DNA of 12,155 nucleotides, from contig JAJYJX010000067.1 of NCBI GenBank assembly GCA_021789095.1, forward strand, positions 1 through 12,155, read 5' to 3'. This stretch comes from a bacterium. Lineage in GTDB: Bacteria > JAMCPX01. Below, piece by piece: positions 1-5,659 of this stretch (position 1 is its first letter; each line of letters begins with the position of its first letter). The notes under the pieces are model-generated. The model saw nothing but the letters and a program-made list of their open reading frames with translations. It searched no databases and was not told the origin of the DNA. Both the position numbers and the translations under genes were made by a program.

Positions 1-1
1 A

Positions 2-310
2 ATGGAATATATCCTGTTAAACCCGGACATCTCCGCACGACAGGCCATGGACGTGGGGCTGGTAAACAGGGTATTCGGCGACACCGCGTTCACGGAGCAG
101 ACAACAGCATTCGCCCAGGCCATTGCCGCAGGACCTACTGTCGCGTTTGCCTATGCCAAGCGTACCATGAACCAGGCATACTCGGAACCGATGGAACGCA
201 TACTCGAGCTTGAGAGGGAAGGTATAGCTGCATGCGGATGCACCAAGGATTTCAAAGAGGCAAGTGCGGCCTTCGTAGAAAAACGCAAGCCCGTATTCAG
301 GGGCAGATAG
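2..310 (+). CDS. Enoyl-CoA hydratase/isomerase (crotonase) family protein, C-terminal part only
   Basis: This is the last 102 codons of a crotonase-fold protein; the 5' part lies outside the window, so the ATG at position 2 is probably internal. The family hydrates or isomerises acyl-CoA thioesters in the cytoplasm, typically in beta-oxidation or aromatic acid breakdown. What is visible is the usual C-terminal region: the helix ending in the GLVNRVF motif (A-x-x-x-GLV-x-x-V), the long helix with AYAKRTMNQA, and the closing FKEASAAFVEKRKPVFRGR, which matches the family's 'F-x-E-x-x-x-AF-x-EKR-x-P-x-F-x-G' tail. The oxyanion-hole and catalytic Glu residues would be upstream and cannot be checked, so the substrate is unknown. 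GC content is clearly higher here (about 56% over the first 120 bases) than in most of the window. It converges with the SDR gene after a 92-bp gap. Confidence 0.88.
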   Translation: MEYILLNPDISARQAMDVGLVNRVFGDTAFTEQTTAFAQAIAAGPTVAFAYAKRTMNQAYSEPMERILELEREGIAACGCTKDFKEASAAFVEKRKPVFRGR

Positions 311-318
311 CCGGTACC

Positions 319-378
319 CTACGGTTTTGATATCAGCTCGTCGAATTCTTCCACTTTCAAGGCCGGTGCAGTGGTAAA
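319..378 (-). other. Short minus-strand reading frame between two convergent genes, possible gene tail
   Basis: Between the crotonase and SDR genes, the minus strand reads FTTAPALKVEEFDELISKP followed by a stop at 319-321, with another stop immediately upstream (379-381). It has no start codon. The composition looks protein-like and could be the lost end of a former gene, but 19 open codons are common by chance. No terminator hairpin stands out in this gap. Confidence 0.15.
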
Positions 379-402
379 TCATTTTTGCTTGATCTCAGGA
401 TT

Positions 403-1227
403 TCAATTATCTTTGCGCAGTTTGCGGAAATCCGAGACTATTTTATAACTAAATGATTCAAATAAGGATGGAGAAAGCCTGTAGATCCACCACAGCAACT
501 TGTATAAAAATGGAAAAACAATTATAGCCTTATTGCGCTCAACTCCGCTTAAAATTACCTTTGCAACCTTGCTAACATTGGCGATCATGGACTTAGGTAT
601 TATAGCCAGAGCCTGCTGACGGTCAATGTTGATAACCTGCGCAGTATCAAACAGCTCTGTGCGGATAAAGCCCGGGCACACAACACTCACCTTAACTCCC
701 AGTCCTGCTCCTTCAAGGCGTAATGAGATTGAAAGCCCGACAACGCCGTGTTTGGTCGTCACATACGCTGTCTCGGTCGGAGCGGGAAACAAACCCGCCA
801 CCGAGGCAGTATTAACGATATGACCAAACCCCTGCTTGATCATCTGCTTATATGCAGCAATCGAACCATAGATCTCACCATTCAGGTTAACATCAAGGAT
901 ACGATGCCACTGGTCAAGGTCTATGTCACGTGTCTCGCCCACGTAGGCAATACCAGCGTTATTGAACATAAAGTCGAGGCGACCGTGCTCTGCAGCGGTA
1001 TCATTGATGAGCTTCTGGACATCCTCTGCTTTTGTCACGTCCAGACGTATCGCCCGCGCCCAGCCTCCTGCTGCTGTAACGGCCTTTGCAGTATGCTCTG
1101 CACCTTCGGCATTGATGTCCGCAACAACAACCTTCGCTCCACTGCCGCCAAGCTCCATGCACAGTGCACGTCCAATGCCTGATCCGCCGCCGGTAACAAT
1201 TGCAATCTTATCTTTATAATAGTCCAT
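403..1227 (-). CDS. Short-chain dehydrogenase/reductase (SDR) family oxidoreductase
   Basis: A classical SDR of 274 residues from the ATG at 1227; an in-frame TTG three codons upstream (1236) is possible. Neither has a visible Shine-Dalgarno sequence. Counting from the TTG, the nucleotide-binding TGGGSGIG is at residues 15-22, an Asp ends strand beta-2 (D40, usually a sign of NAD(H) preference), NNAG is at 92-95, and the catalytic tetrad is N117, S145, Y158 and K162 in YVTTK; the PG motif is at 188-189. The last ~40 residues are rich in Trp, Tyr, Phe and Lys (FPFLYKLLWWIYRLSP), more hydrophobic than a normal SDR tail, which may mean membrane association or a lipid-like substrate. The neighbouring crotonase fragment suggests acyl-CoA or fatty-acid metabolism, but the two genes converge and are not one operon. 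The substrate cannot be told from sequence. Confidence 0.92.
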   Translation of the reverse strand: MDYYKDKIAIVTGGGSGIGRALCMELGGSGAKVVVADINAEGAEHTAKAVTAAGGWARAIRLDVTKAEDVQKLINDTAAEHGRLDFMFNNAGIAYVGETRDIDLDQWHRILDVNLNGEIYGSIAAYKQMIKQGFGHIVNTASVAGLFPAPTETAYVTTKHGVVGLSISLRLEGAGLGVKVSVVCPGFIRTELFDTAQVINIDRQQALAIIPKSMIANVSKVAKVILSGVERNKAIIVFPFLYKLLWWIYRLSPSLFESFSYKIVSDFRKLRKDN

Positions 1228-1377
1228 GGGTACCAATAGAACACATACCAGGTATCATGGCAAGTCTTATGGATAGAAACGAAACTCATCATGTAGTCCG
1301 GACAAAGCAATAAGAAAGTTTTTTGTGTTGATTTACCCGAGAAATGCATGTGGGAATAAGGAAGTTTGCGTAGGGAA
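1228..1377. other. Intergenic region upstream of the SDR gene
   Basis: No credible gene is seen here on either strand. It should contain the SDR gene's promoter, but no convincing -35/-10 pair was found. The one identifiable structure is a copy of a 36-bp dispersed repeat, listed separately. A shorter related string, AATAAGAAAGTT, lies at 1309-1320, about 45 bp before the same string in the main repeat. Confidence 0.5.
1338..1373 (-). repeat. 36-bp dispersed repeat, copy 1 (upstream of the SDR gene)
   Basis: Copy 1 matches copy 2 (3064-3099) at 30 of 36 positions by hand alignment, including the identical 14-base core AATAAGGAAGTTTG and the string GAAATGCAT. It lies about 110 bp upstream of the SDR start, in the same orientation relative to that gene as copy 2 is to nadA. 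Whether it is a regulatory site or a mobile-repeat fragment is unknown. Confidence 0.55.
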
Positions 1378-1500
1378 TTACATACCAGGATACACGGCTC
1401 TGCCGGCATAGTCGTACTCAATTTCAAATAATCTGTTGTACTTTGCAACAAGCTTAAATTTATGGACGAGAATACCTCTAAAAGGTTTTTTCAATTTGCA
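1378..1500 (-). pseudogene. Unrecognised minus-strand reading-frame fragment
   Basis: A minus-strand frame ends at a TAA at 1378-1380 with the protein-like tail FEIEYDYAGRAVYPGM. Going upstream it stays open through KPFRGILVHKFKLVAKYN to about 1500 and beyond, where it becomes the antisense of the HEPN fragment. No ATG start is found in it, so it is likely the 3' end of a lost gene or an open frame inside a repeat. Its stop sits four bases from copy 1 of the 36-bp repeat, so the two may belong to one unit. I do not recognise the family. Confidence 0.25.
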
Positions 1501-1627
1501 GAGATGCGAAACATAGTAGCACGCGAATACCTTGAGATGAGATGGGAACGGATAAAAAAGGTTTACGGAAGATGCCGCGAAGCTTTATCCCGTTTTTATA
1601 GATAACGCAAGAAAAATTATACGATAA
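1492..1627 (+). pseudogene. Fragment of a HepT/DUF86-like HEPN protein, frameshifted and lacking the active-site His
   Basis: The plus strand reads FAEMRNIVAREYLEMRWERIKK from about 1495. This matches the C-terminal part of HepT-type (DUF86) HEPN proteins, whose RNase motif is RX4HXY. Here Arg and Tyr are kept but the His is Arg (codon CGC at 1522-1524; His would be CAC, one base away). At about 1567 the frame breaks: continuing in the original frame stops at 1603-1605, while moving one frame gives EDAAKLYPVFIDNARKIIR and a stop at 1625-1627, which is the expected family tail. The N-terminal two thirds of the domain are missing. HepT normally pairs with a MntA nucleotidyltransferase antitoxin; none is present here. 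The fragment is therefore a dead toxin-antitoxin remnant. In-frame ATGs exist at 1462 and 1504 but neither gives a functional protein. Confidence 0.6.
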
Positions 1628-1661
1628 ATCTGACAGATTACCCGGCAAGGCATCGCGGTTC

Positions 1662-1698
1662 GTGAACTACCGCCGTCAAAGACCGTGGGGTTCTACGC
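1662..1698. mobile_element. Imperfect hairpin resembling an IS200/IS605 (TnpB-type) element end
   Basis: The sequence from 1664 (GAACTACCGCCGTC) to 1693 (GACCGTGGGGTTC) folds into an imperfect hairpin with outer GAAC/GTTC arms, followed by TACGC. Read on the minus strand it is GCGTAGAACCCCACGG, then TCTTTGACGGCGGTAGTTCAC, the style of subterminal hairpin seen at ends of IS200/IS605-family elements of the TnpB type. No tnpA or tnpB gene is present, so this would be an orphan end or scar. The call rests on remembered pattern only. Confidence 0.35.
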
Positions 1699-1737
1699 TA
1701 ATCTAAAACTTCTACCAGTAAAATAGTTGACTGGTAT

Positions 1738-2160
1738 GTGGACCCGCCCCTGAGCGATGCGGAATATAAATACCTTGATTCGATAAAGGCATACATAGAC
1801 AGGATCTTTTTCCTGCTGTACAAGATCGATACCATGAGCGAGCAGGAATACGGAGAATCGCTCCATTTTACAAAAGCACTCATAGAAAAGAAACCATCCA
1901 TAAAGGACGCGAAGATATTCCTCGTCTCGGCAAAGCAGGCGCTGGAGGCGAAGATCTCGAAGAATACCCCGCTCTATGAAAAAAGCGGGTTCAAAATATT
2001 TGAAAACGAACTGGACCTCTTTATTAAAAAAGACAAGCTTGAAACCCTTACCACTCTTTTCAAATGCGCTTTATGTCTTCTGCTGCGCTTTGTTATTTTT
2101 GCACCACTGCGGTGCTCATCTGAATCATCCTCTCGAGCGGGAGCCTTGCCTTCTCTATGA
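1738..2160 (+). CDS. Hypothetical protein, possibly a gene remnant
   Basis: An open frame of 140 codons starting at GTG 1738; the frame is open from 1702 but has no ATG and no Shine-Dalgarno sequence. Residues 1-109 look like a real soluble, mostly helical, charged protein (for example YKYLDSIKAYIDRIFFLL and KDAKIFLVSAKQALEAK). After about residue 109 the character changes to Cys/Leu/Ser-rich sequence, and residues 119-140 are simply the antisense of the 3' end of nadA. The natural reading is that both the original start and the original stop were lost and the frame now runs on into nadA. It lies directly beside the IS-like hairpin and the HEPN fragment, in the degraded stretch. I do not recognise the family. 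Confidence 0.4.
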   Translation: MDPPLSDAEYKYLDSIKAYIDRIFFLLYKIDTMSEQEYGESLHFTKALIEKKPSIKDAKIFLVSAKQALEAKISKNTPLYEKSGFKIFENELDLFIKKDKLETLTTLFKCALCLLLRFVIFAPLRCSSESSSRAGALPSL

Positions 2161-3019
2161 TCGCAGGAGAAAGGTTTATCTCATAGCGGTTCTTTTCCAG
2201 CGCAAGCAAAACATCCTCAAGCATCGTCCTTTTCATGTTAGGGCATATGAAGCCGTTCGATGCAAGTATGAATTCCTTTTCAGGACTGTTCTTGCGCAGC
2301 TGGTACATGATCCCCTCTTCGGTGCCTATTATAAACTTCTTATGCGGGTCTTCCTTTGTAAACCTTATGATACCCGATGTTGACGTCACCTTGTCGGCAA
2401 GATCGACAACTTCCGGCCTGCATTCCGGATGGCACACAAAAATCGCATCCGGATTCTCATGTTTCAGGATGTTGATCTCCTCCGGATAAATATGATGGTG
2501 CGTGGGGCAGTACCCGTTCCATATGATCATCTCCTTATCGACGAACTTTTTCACATAGCTTCCGAGGTTCTTGTCGGGTATAAAGATAATCTTATCCGAG
2601 GGAGCGGCCTTTACGATATTTACCGCATTCGATGACGTACAGCATACATCCGTAAGGGCCTTTACATCCGCATTTGTATTCACATAGCCCACAACAAAGG
2701 CGTCGGGATAAAGTGATTTCAGCCTTTCGAGCTCTTCCGCACTGATCATGTCCGCCATAGGACAGCCGGCATTGGCGTTGGGCAGCAGCACTTTCTTGCC
2801 GGGCGAGAGTATCTTGGCGCTCTCTGCCATGAATCTCACGCCGCAGAATACAATGATGTCAGCGTTTGTTTTCGACGCTTTTACGCTCAGTTCATAGGAA
2901 TCGCCTGTAAGGTCAGCGATCTCCTGTATCTCTGCCCTTTGGTAGTTGTGCGCGAGAAGGACGGCGTTCTTTTCCTTCACCAGCCTGCGTATACTGTCCT
3001 GAAGTTCTTTTTTCTCCAT
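2093..3019 (-). CDS. nadA: Quinolinate synthase NadA
   Basis: NadA condenses iminoaspartate with dihydroxyacetone phosphate to make quinolinate, in de novo NAD synthesis in the cytoplasm. The 308-residue length is typical. The three cysteines that hold the [4Fe-4S] cluster in this family are present: C86 in GCPMADM, C171 in NGYCPTHHH and C259 in ICPNMKRT. Substrate-binding signatures are also there: AHNYQ at 23-27, the CCTSSNAV segment at 126-133, HPEC at 197-200 and TSTSGI at 212-217. The ATG at 3019 is the natural start; it has no Shine-Dalgarno sequence. nadB and nadC are not in the window, so the aspartate oxidase and phosphoribosyltransferase must be elsewhere. It lies downstream of comM on the same strand but 263 bp away with a palindromic element between, so it probably has its own promoter. 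Confidence 0.97.
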   Translation of the reverse strand: MEKKELQDSIRRLVKEKNAVLLAHNYQRAEIQEIADLTGDSYELSVKASKTNADIIVFCGVRFMAESAKILSPGKKVLLPNANAGCPMADMISAEELERLKSLYPDAFVVGYVNTNADVKALTDVCCTSSNAVNIVKAAPSDKIIFIPDKNLGSYVKKFVDKEMIIWNGYCPTHHHIYPEEINILKHENPDAIFVCHPECRPEVVDLADKVTSTSGIIRFTKEDPHKKFIIGTEEGIMYQLRKNSPEKEFILASNGFICPNMKRTMLEDVLLALEKNRYEINLSPAIIEKARLPLERMIQMSTAVVQK

Positions 3020-3022
3020 AAT

Positions 3023-3063
3023 GTAAAAAATGTAATCATAGTTTGTGTAAATTACAATAAACT
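3023..3063 (-). promoter_or_regulatory. Putative nadA promoter and operator region
   Basis: On the minus strand a -10-like TATGAT (3035-3040) sits 15 bases before the nadA ATG; no good -35 is found at normal spacing. The odd palindrome TGTAA-A-TTACA (3046-3056) falls in the spacer, and TTACA occurs twice more between it and the start codon (TTACATTTTTTACATT). Such repeated half-sites could be a repressor site, but no specific NAD regulator motif is recognised. Confidence 0.3.
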
Positions 3064-3099
3064 CAAGAAATGCATTTTAAAATAAGGAAGTTTGTGTAG
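3064..3099 (-). repeat. 36-bp dispersed repeat, copy 2 (upstream of nadA)
   Basis: This copy matches copy 1 (1338-1373) at 30 of 36 positions and shares its orientation relative to the gene it precedes (nadA start 45 bp away). A partial, inverted third copy, CAAACTTTCTTATT, is at 3248-3261, so the stretch 3064-3261 is loosely flanked by inverted repeats with the 66-bp palindromic element inside. Confidence 0.55.
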
Positions 3100-3123
3100 T
3101 AGGCGAAAAACTGCGATCTATTG

Positions 3124-3189
3124 TGTCATTCCTGCGAAAGCAGGAATCCAGAGTAAAAAACTGGATTCCGCATCAAGTGCGGAATGACA
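3124..3189. repeat. 66-bp palindromic extragenic element (MITE-like)
   Basis: The element has 9-bp terminal inverted repeats TGTCATTCC and GGAATGACA. Inside, GGAATCCAG and CTGGATTCC form a second inverted pair around an A-rich loop, and two more hairpins form with stems ATTCCTGC/GCAGGAAT (loop GAAA) and ATTCCGCA/TGCGGAAT. The arms can pair in alternative ways, giving either one long stem or a multi-hairpin cruciform. This is the well-known type of repeat that translates as MSFLRKQESR...QVRNDK and is scattered between genes in many proteobacteria and relatives. It lies between comM and nadA and carries no gene. Confidence 0.8.
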
Positions 3190-3282
3190 AAGAAGTAAAT
3201 GTGGATCGCCCGGCCTATCTCCCGGATGGGTACCCCGAGCGAACGGGCAAACTTTCTTATTTCATTTTTTTGATTTATAGCC
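3190..3282. other. Intergenic tail downstream of comM
   Basis: No gene is seen. There is a short palindrome GGGTACCC at about 3228-3235, weak GCCCG/CGGGC pairing across 3208-3248, and the partial inverted copy of the 36-bp repeat at 3248-3261. No classical hairpin-plus-T-run terminator for comM was found. Confidence 0.3.
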
Positions 3283-4830
3283 CTACAGTCCCATCGGTGT
3301 CCTGTCAAGACTGCGGTACTGGATGGCCTCTGCAACATGGTGCGCCTTTATATCCGGTATACTGTCAAGGTCTGCTATGGTGCGCGCGACCTTTATGATC
3401 CTTGTATAAGCCCTTGCCGAAAGGCCGAGTCTTTCAATTGCGGATGAGAGTAGGCTCACGGATGCCTCATCAAGCTTGCAGAACTTCTTGATATGCCTTG
3501 ATGTCATCTGGGCGTTTGAGAATATCTTAGGCCCCCTGAGCCGTTCATGCTGCATGGTTCGCGCCTTCTCTACCCTCCGCAGTATGTCATGGGATGACTC
3601 CTGCACGCCGTCCCTGATCATGTCCGTAAACCTCACAGCAGGCACATCGATCTGGATGTCGAACCTGTCAAGCAGCGGGCCTGATATCCTCGCGCGGTAC
3701 TTCATGATGGACGATACCGTGCAGGTGCACTGGTGATGGGGGTCACCATAATACCCGCACGGGCACGGGTTCATCGCGCATATAAGCATAAACCTTGAAG
3801 GGAAAGTAAGTGTCTGCTGCGCCCTTGATATTGTAACATAACCGTCCTCCAGCGGCTGGCGCAAGGCCTCGAGTGCATTACGCCTGAATTCAGGCAGCTC
3901 GTCAAGGAACAGTACACCGTTGTGTGAAAGGCTTACTTCGCCCGGTTTTGGCTGTTGTGTTCCTCCCACAAGCCCTACATCCGAGATCGTATGGTGGGGA
4001 GAGCGGAACGGCCTTTTCGTGATGATTGCCGTGCCTGGCACAAGCATGCCCGATACGCTGTGGATCTTTGTTGTTTCTATTGCCTCTTTGAATGTCATCC
4101 TTGGAAGAATTGTAGGAAGCCGCATTGCGAGCATTGTCTTGCCCGAACCCGGAGGGCCTACCATGAGTACATTGTGCCCTCCTGCGGCTGCTATTTCAAG
4201 AGCACGCTTTGCATGCTCCTGGCCTTTTACCTCGTCGAAATCGACGTCGTAAACCGACAGGTTCATGTATAGTTTGTCAAGACTAACATTTACGGGTTTA
4301 ATCGAAAGCTCTCCCCGCAGCAAACTAACAATCTCGGAAAGATGCCCCGCCTCATAAACCCTTATCCCTTCGACTATTGCCGCTTCCGCACCGTTGCCTT
4401 TCGGGACGATCAGACTTTCAAAATTCATCCCTGCCGTCATGATTGCTGCAGGCAGCGCGCCCTTGACAGGCTTTATAATACCGTCGAGGGAAAGCTCCCC
4501 TAACAGCACGACACCGTCGATATGCCCTGGTCCGATTACGCCAAGCGCTGCGAGTATGCCTATGCATATAGGCAGATCAAATGCAGAGCCCTCTTTCTTG
4601 ATATGTGCGGGTGCCAGGTTCACGGTTATCCTTTTGGGAGGTATGCTGTACCCGGTATTATGGATAGCGCTCCTGATGCGCTCCTTTGACTCTTTTACTG
4701 CTCCATCAGGCAGGCCTACGATGGTAAAAGAGGGCAGACCGTTTGCAATATCTGTCTCAACCTCAACAAACAGCGCATCCACACCGCAAAGTGCAGAACT
4801 TAAAACCTTTGAATAATTGACACGGCCCAT
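3283..4830 (-). CDS. comM: ComM/YifB-family AAA+ ATPase (Mg-chelatase-like)
   Basis: A full-length 515-residue YifB/ComM protein. In Vibrio and Haemophilus ComM is a hexameric helicase that drives branch migration while incoming DNA recombines during natural transformation; it is also kept in many species not known to be competent. Domains in order: an N-terminal Lon-protease-like/ChlI domain (about 20-175, with FTIVGLPDGAVKESKERI), a AAA+ core with Walker A GPPGSGKT at 225-232 and Walker B VLFLDE at 306-311, a conserved Cys-rich segment NPCPCGYYGD...CTC (354-370), the sensor-like GPLLDRFDI (384-391), and a helical C-terminal Mg_chelatase_C domain (about 415-510) ending in YRSLDR. The frame is open further upstream, but MGRVNYSKV is the family start and the extension would run into radC. 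No Shine-Dalgarno sequence precedes it. It diverges from radC across 43 bp. Confidence 0.95.
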   Translation of the reverse strand: MGRVNYSKVLSSALCGVDALFVEVETDIANGLPSFTIVGLPDGAVKESKERIRSAIHNTGYSIPPKRITVNLAPAHIKKEGSAFDLPICIGILAALGVIGPGHIDGVVLLGELSLDGIIKPVKGALPAAIMTAGMNFESLIVPKGNGAEAAIVEGIRVYEAGHLSEIVSLLRGELSIKPVNVSLDKLYMNLSVYDVDFDEVKGQEHAKRALEIAAAGGHNVLMVGPPGSGKTMLAMRLPTILPRMTFKEAIETTKIHSVSGMLVPGTAIITKRPFRSPHHTISDVGLVGGTQQPKPGEVSLSHNGVLFLDELPEFRRNALEALRQPLEDGYVTISRAQQTLTFPSRFMLICAMNPCPCGYYGDPHHQCTCTVSSIMKYRARISGPLLDRFDIQIDVPAVRFTDMIRDGVQESSHDILRRVEKARTMQHERLRGPKIFSNAQMTSRHIKKFCKLDEASVSLLSSAIERLGLSARAYTRIIKVARTIADLDSIPDIKAHHVAEAIQYRSLDRTPMGL

Positions 4831-4873
4831 AATATTATCGTTAGTATATATAAAATTAAAACGCAATAAAATA
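4831..4873. promoter_or_regulatory. Shared, very AT-rich divergent control region between comM and radC
   Basis: Only six of 43 bases are G or C. Toward radC, a consensus -35 TTGACA lies at 4817-4822, inside the first codons of comM; the nearest -10-like hexamer, TAGTAT at 4842-4847, is 19 bp away, a long spacer. Toward comM, TATACT lies 12 bases before the ATG, with only a weak -35 upstream. Neither gene has a Shine-Dalgarno sequence, so transcripts with very short leaders are plausible. Confidence 0.35.
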
Positions 4874-5590
4874 ATGAGTAATTTCAAAAACAGACCCTCC
4901 GGCGAAATGCCGAGAGAAAAACTGTTAAGAACAGGCACCCGTTCCCTGAGCGATGCAGATCTGCTGGCCATCATTCTTCAGACAGGGACAAGGGGTAAGG
5001 ACGTGCTCCAGCTGGCCATTGAACTGCTGAATATGCTCGGGGGCATATCAGGCATCGAAAGGACAGGCATTGACGAGCTTCTGAAGGTTGACGGCCTGAG
5101 CATTGCAAAGGCTGCAAAGCTCAAGGCGGCGGTTGAAATAGGCAGGAGGGCTATTTTCTCTGACCGTGCCGCAACGAACAAGATTTCAAACTCGAAGGAG
5201 GCATTTACAATGCTTGAGCCGTTACTGAAGGGTCTGGCGAAAGAGAATTTTATGGTAATACTTTTAAACAGCCGCAACAGCGTAATAGATATAAAGCGGG
5301 TCGGGGAAGGCACTGTGAATGCGGCATTGATATATCCGAGGGAATTGATGGAACTTGCCATAAGGGCATCTGCTACAGGCATTATCCTTGCCCATAACCA
5401 TCCGTCCGGCGGTACCATGCCGAGCATTGAGGACAAGAGGCTCACCATGAACATACTGGTGCTGGGGGAACTATCCAGCATGGTGCTGCACGATCATATA
5501 ATCATAGGCAATGATGGTTATTTCAGCTTTGCGGACCAGGGCATACTCGAAACATTGAAACAGCAATTTATGCATGCACTGTCTGTTTAA
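4874..5590 (+). CDS. radC: RadC/YeeS-family JAB (JAMM) domain protein
   Basis: A 238-residue RadC-family (UPF0758) protein. The N-terminal half has the family's opening EMPREKLLRTG, LSDADLLAIILQTG (25-38) and a helix-hairpin-helix-like DELLKVDGLSIAKAAKLKAA (67-86). The C-terminal JAB/MPN domain carries a complete JAMM metal site, HNHPSGGTMPSIED, giving H174, H176, S184 and D187. The old DNA-repair assignment was withdrawn, and the role remains unclear, though radC is induced with competence genes in some bacteria. The start at ATG 4874 (MSNFKNRPSG) fits the family; an in-frame ACG upstream region would overlap comM. There is no Shine-Dalgarno sequence. A 69-bp gap separates it from the bacterioferritin-like gene, which appears to have its own promoter. 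Confidence 0.94.
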   Translation: MSNFKNRPSGEMPREKLLRTGTRSLSDADLLAIILQTGTRGKDVLQLAIELLNMLGGISGIERTGIDELLKVDGLSIAKAAKLKAAVEIGRRAIFSDRAATNKISNSKEAFTMLEPLLKGLAKENFMVILLNSRNSVIDIKRVGEGTVNAALIYPRELMELAIRASATGIILAHNHPSGGTMPSIEDKRLTMNILVLGELSSMVLHDHIIIGNDGYFSFADQGILETLKQQFMHALSV

Positions 5591-5631
5591 CCCATGCCTT
5601 TTCTGTTTTTCTTTACAATTATTTTAAAATA

Positions 5632-5637
5632 TATAAT
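5632..5637 (+). promoter_or_regulatory. Putative -10 box for the bacterioferritin-like gene
   Basis: A perfect TATAAT lies 22 bases before the ATG at 5660, in a strongly AT-rich stretch just after radC. Two -35 candidates exist, both imperfect: TTTACA at 5612-5617 has a good match but only a 14-bp spacer, and TTCTTT at 5609-5614 has a 17-bp spacer but a poor match. It would give a leader of about 15 bases containing the AGGAGG. Confidence 0.4.
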
Positions 5638-5659
5638 GCTTTCTATGAAAGGAGGTTTT

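Noticed and set aside
1035-1451. A 138-residue minus-strand frame upstream of the SDR gene
   Set aside because: Half of it is an out-of-frame shadow of the SDR gene, and the rest is translation through the 36-bp repeat.
3123-3398. A 91-residue protein starting MSFLRKQESR
   Set aside because: It is the translation of the 66-bp palindromic repeat followed by antisense of the end of comM.
4831-4974. A 48-residue N-terminal extension of ComM
   Set aside because: The frame is open, but the extension overlaps the start of radC on the other strand, and the family start MGRVNYSKV is at 4830.
5594-5659. A hydrophobic N-terminal extension (MPFLFFFTII) of the ferritin-like protein, which would look like a signal peptide
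   Set aside because: The strong AAAGGAGG directly before ATG 5660 fixes the start, and the -10 box lies inside the extension.
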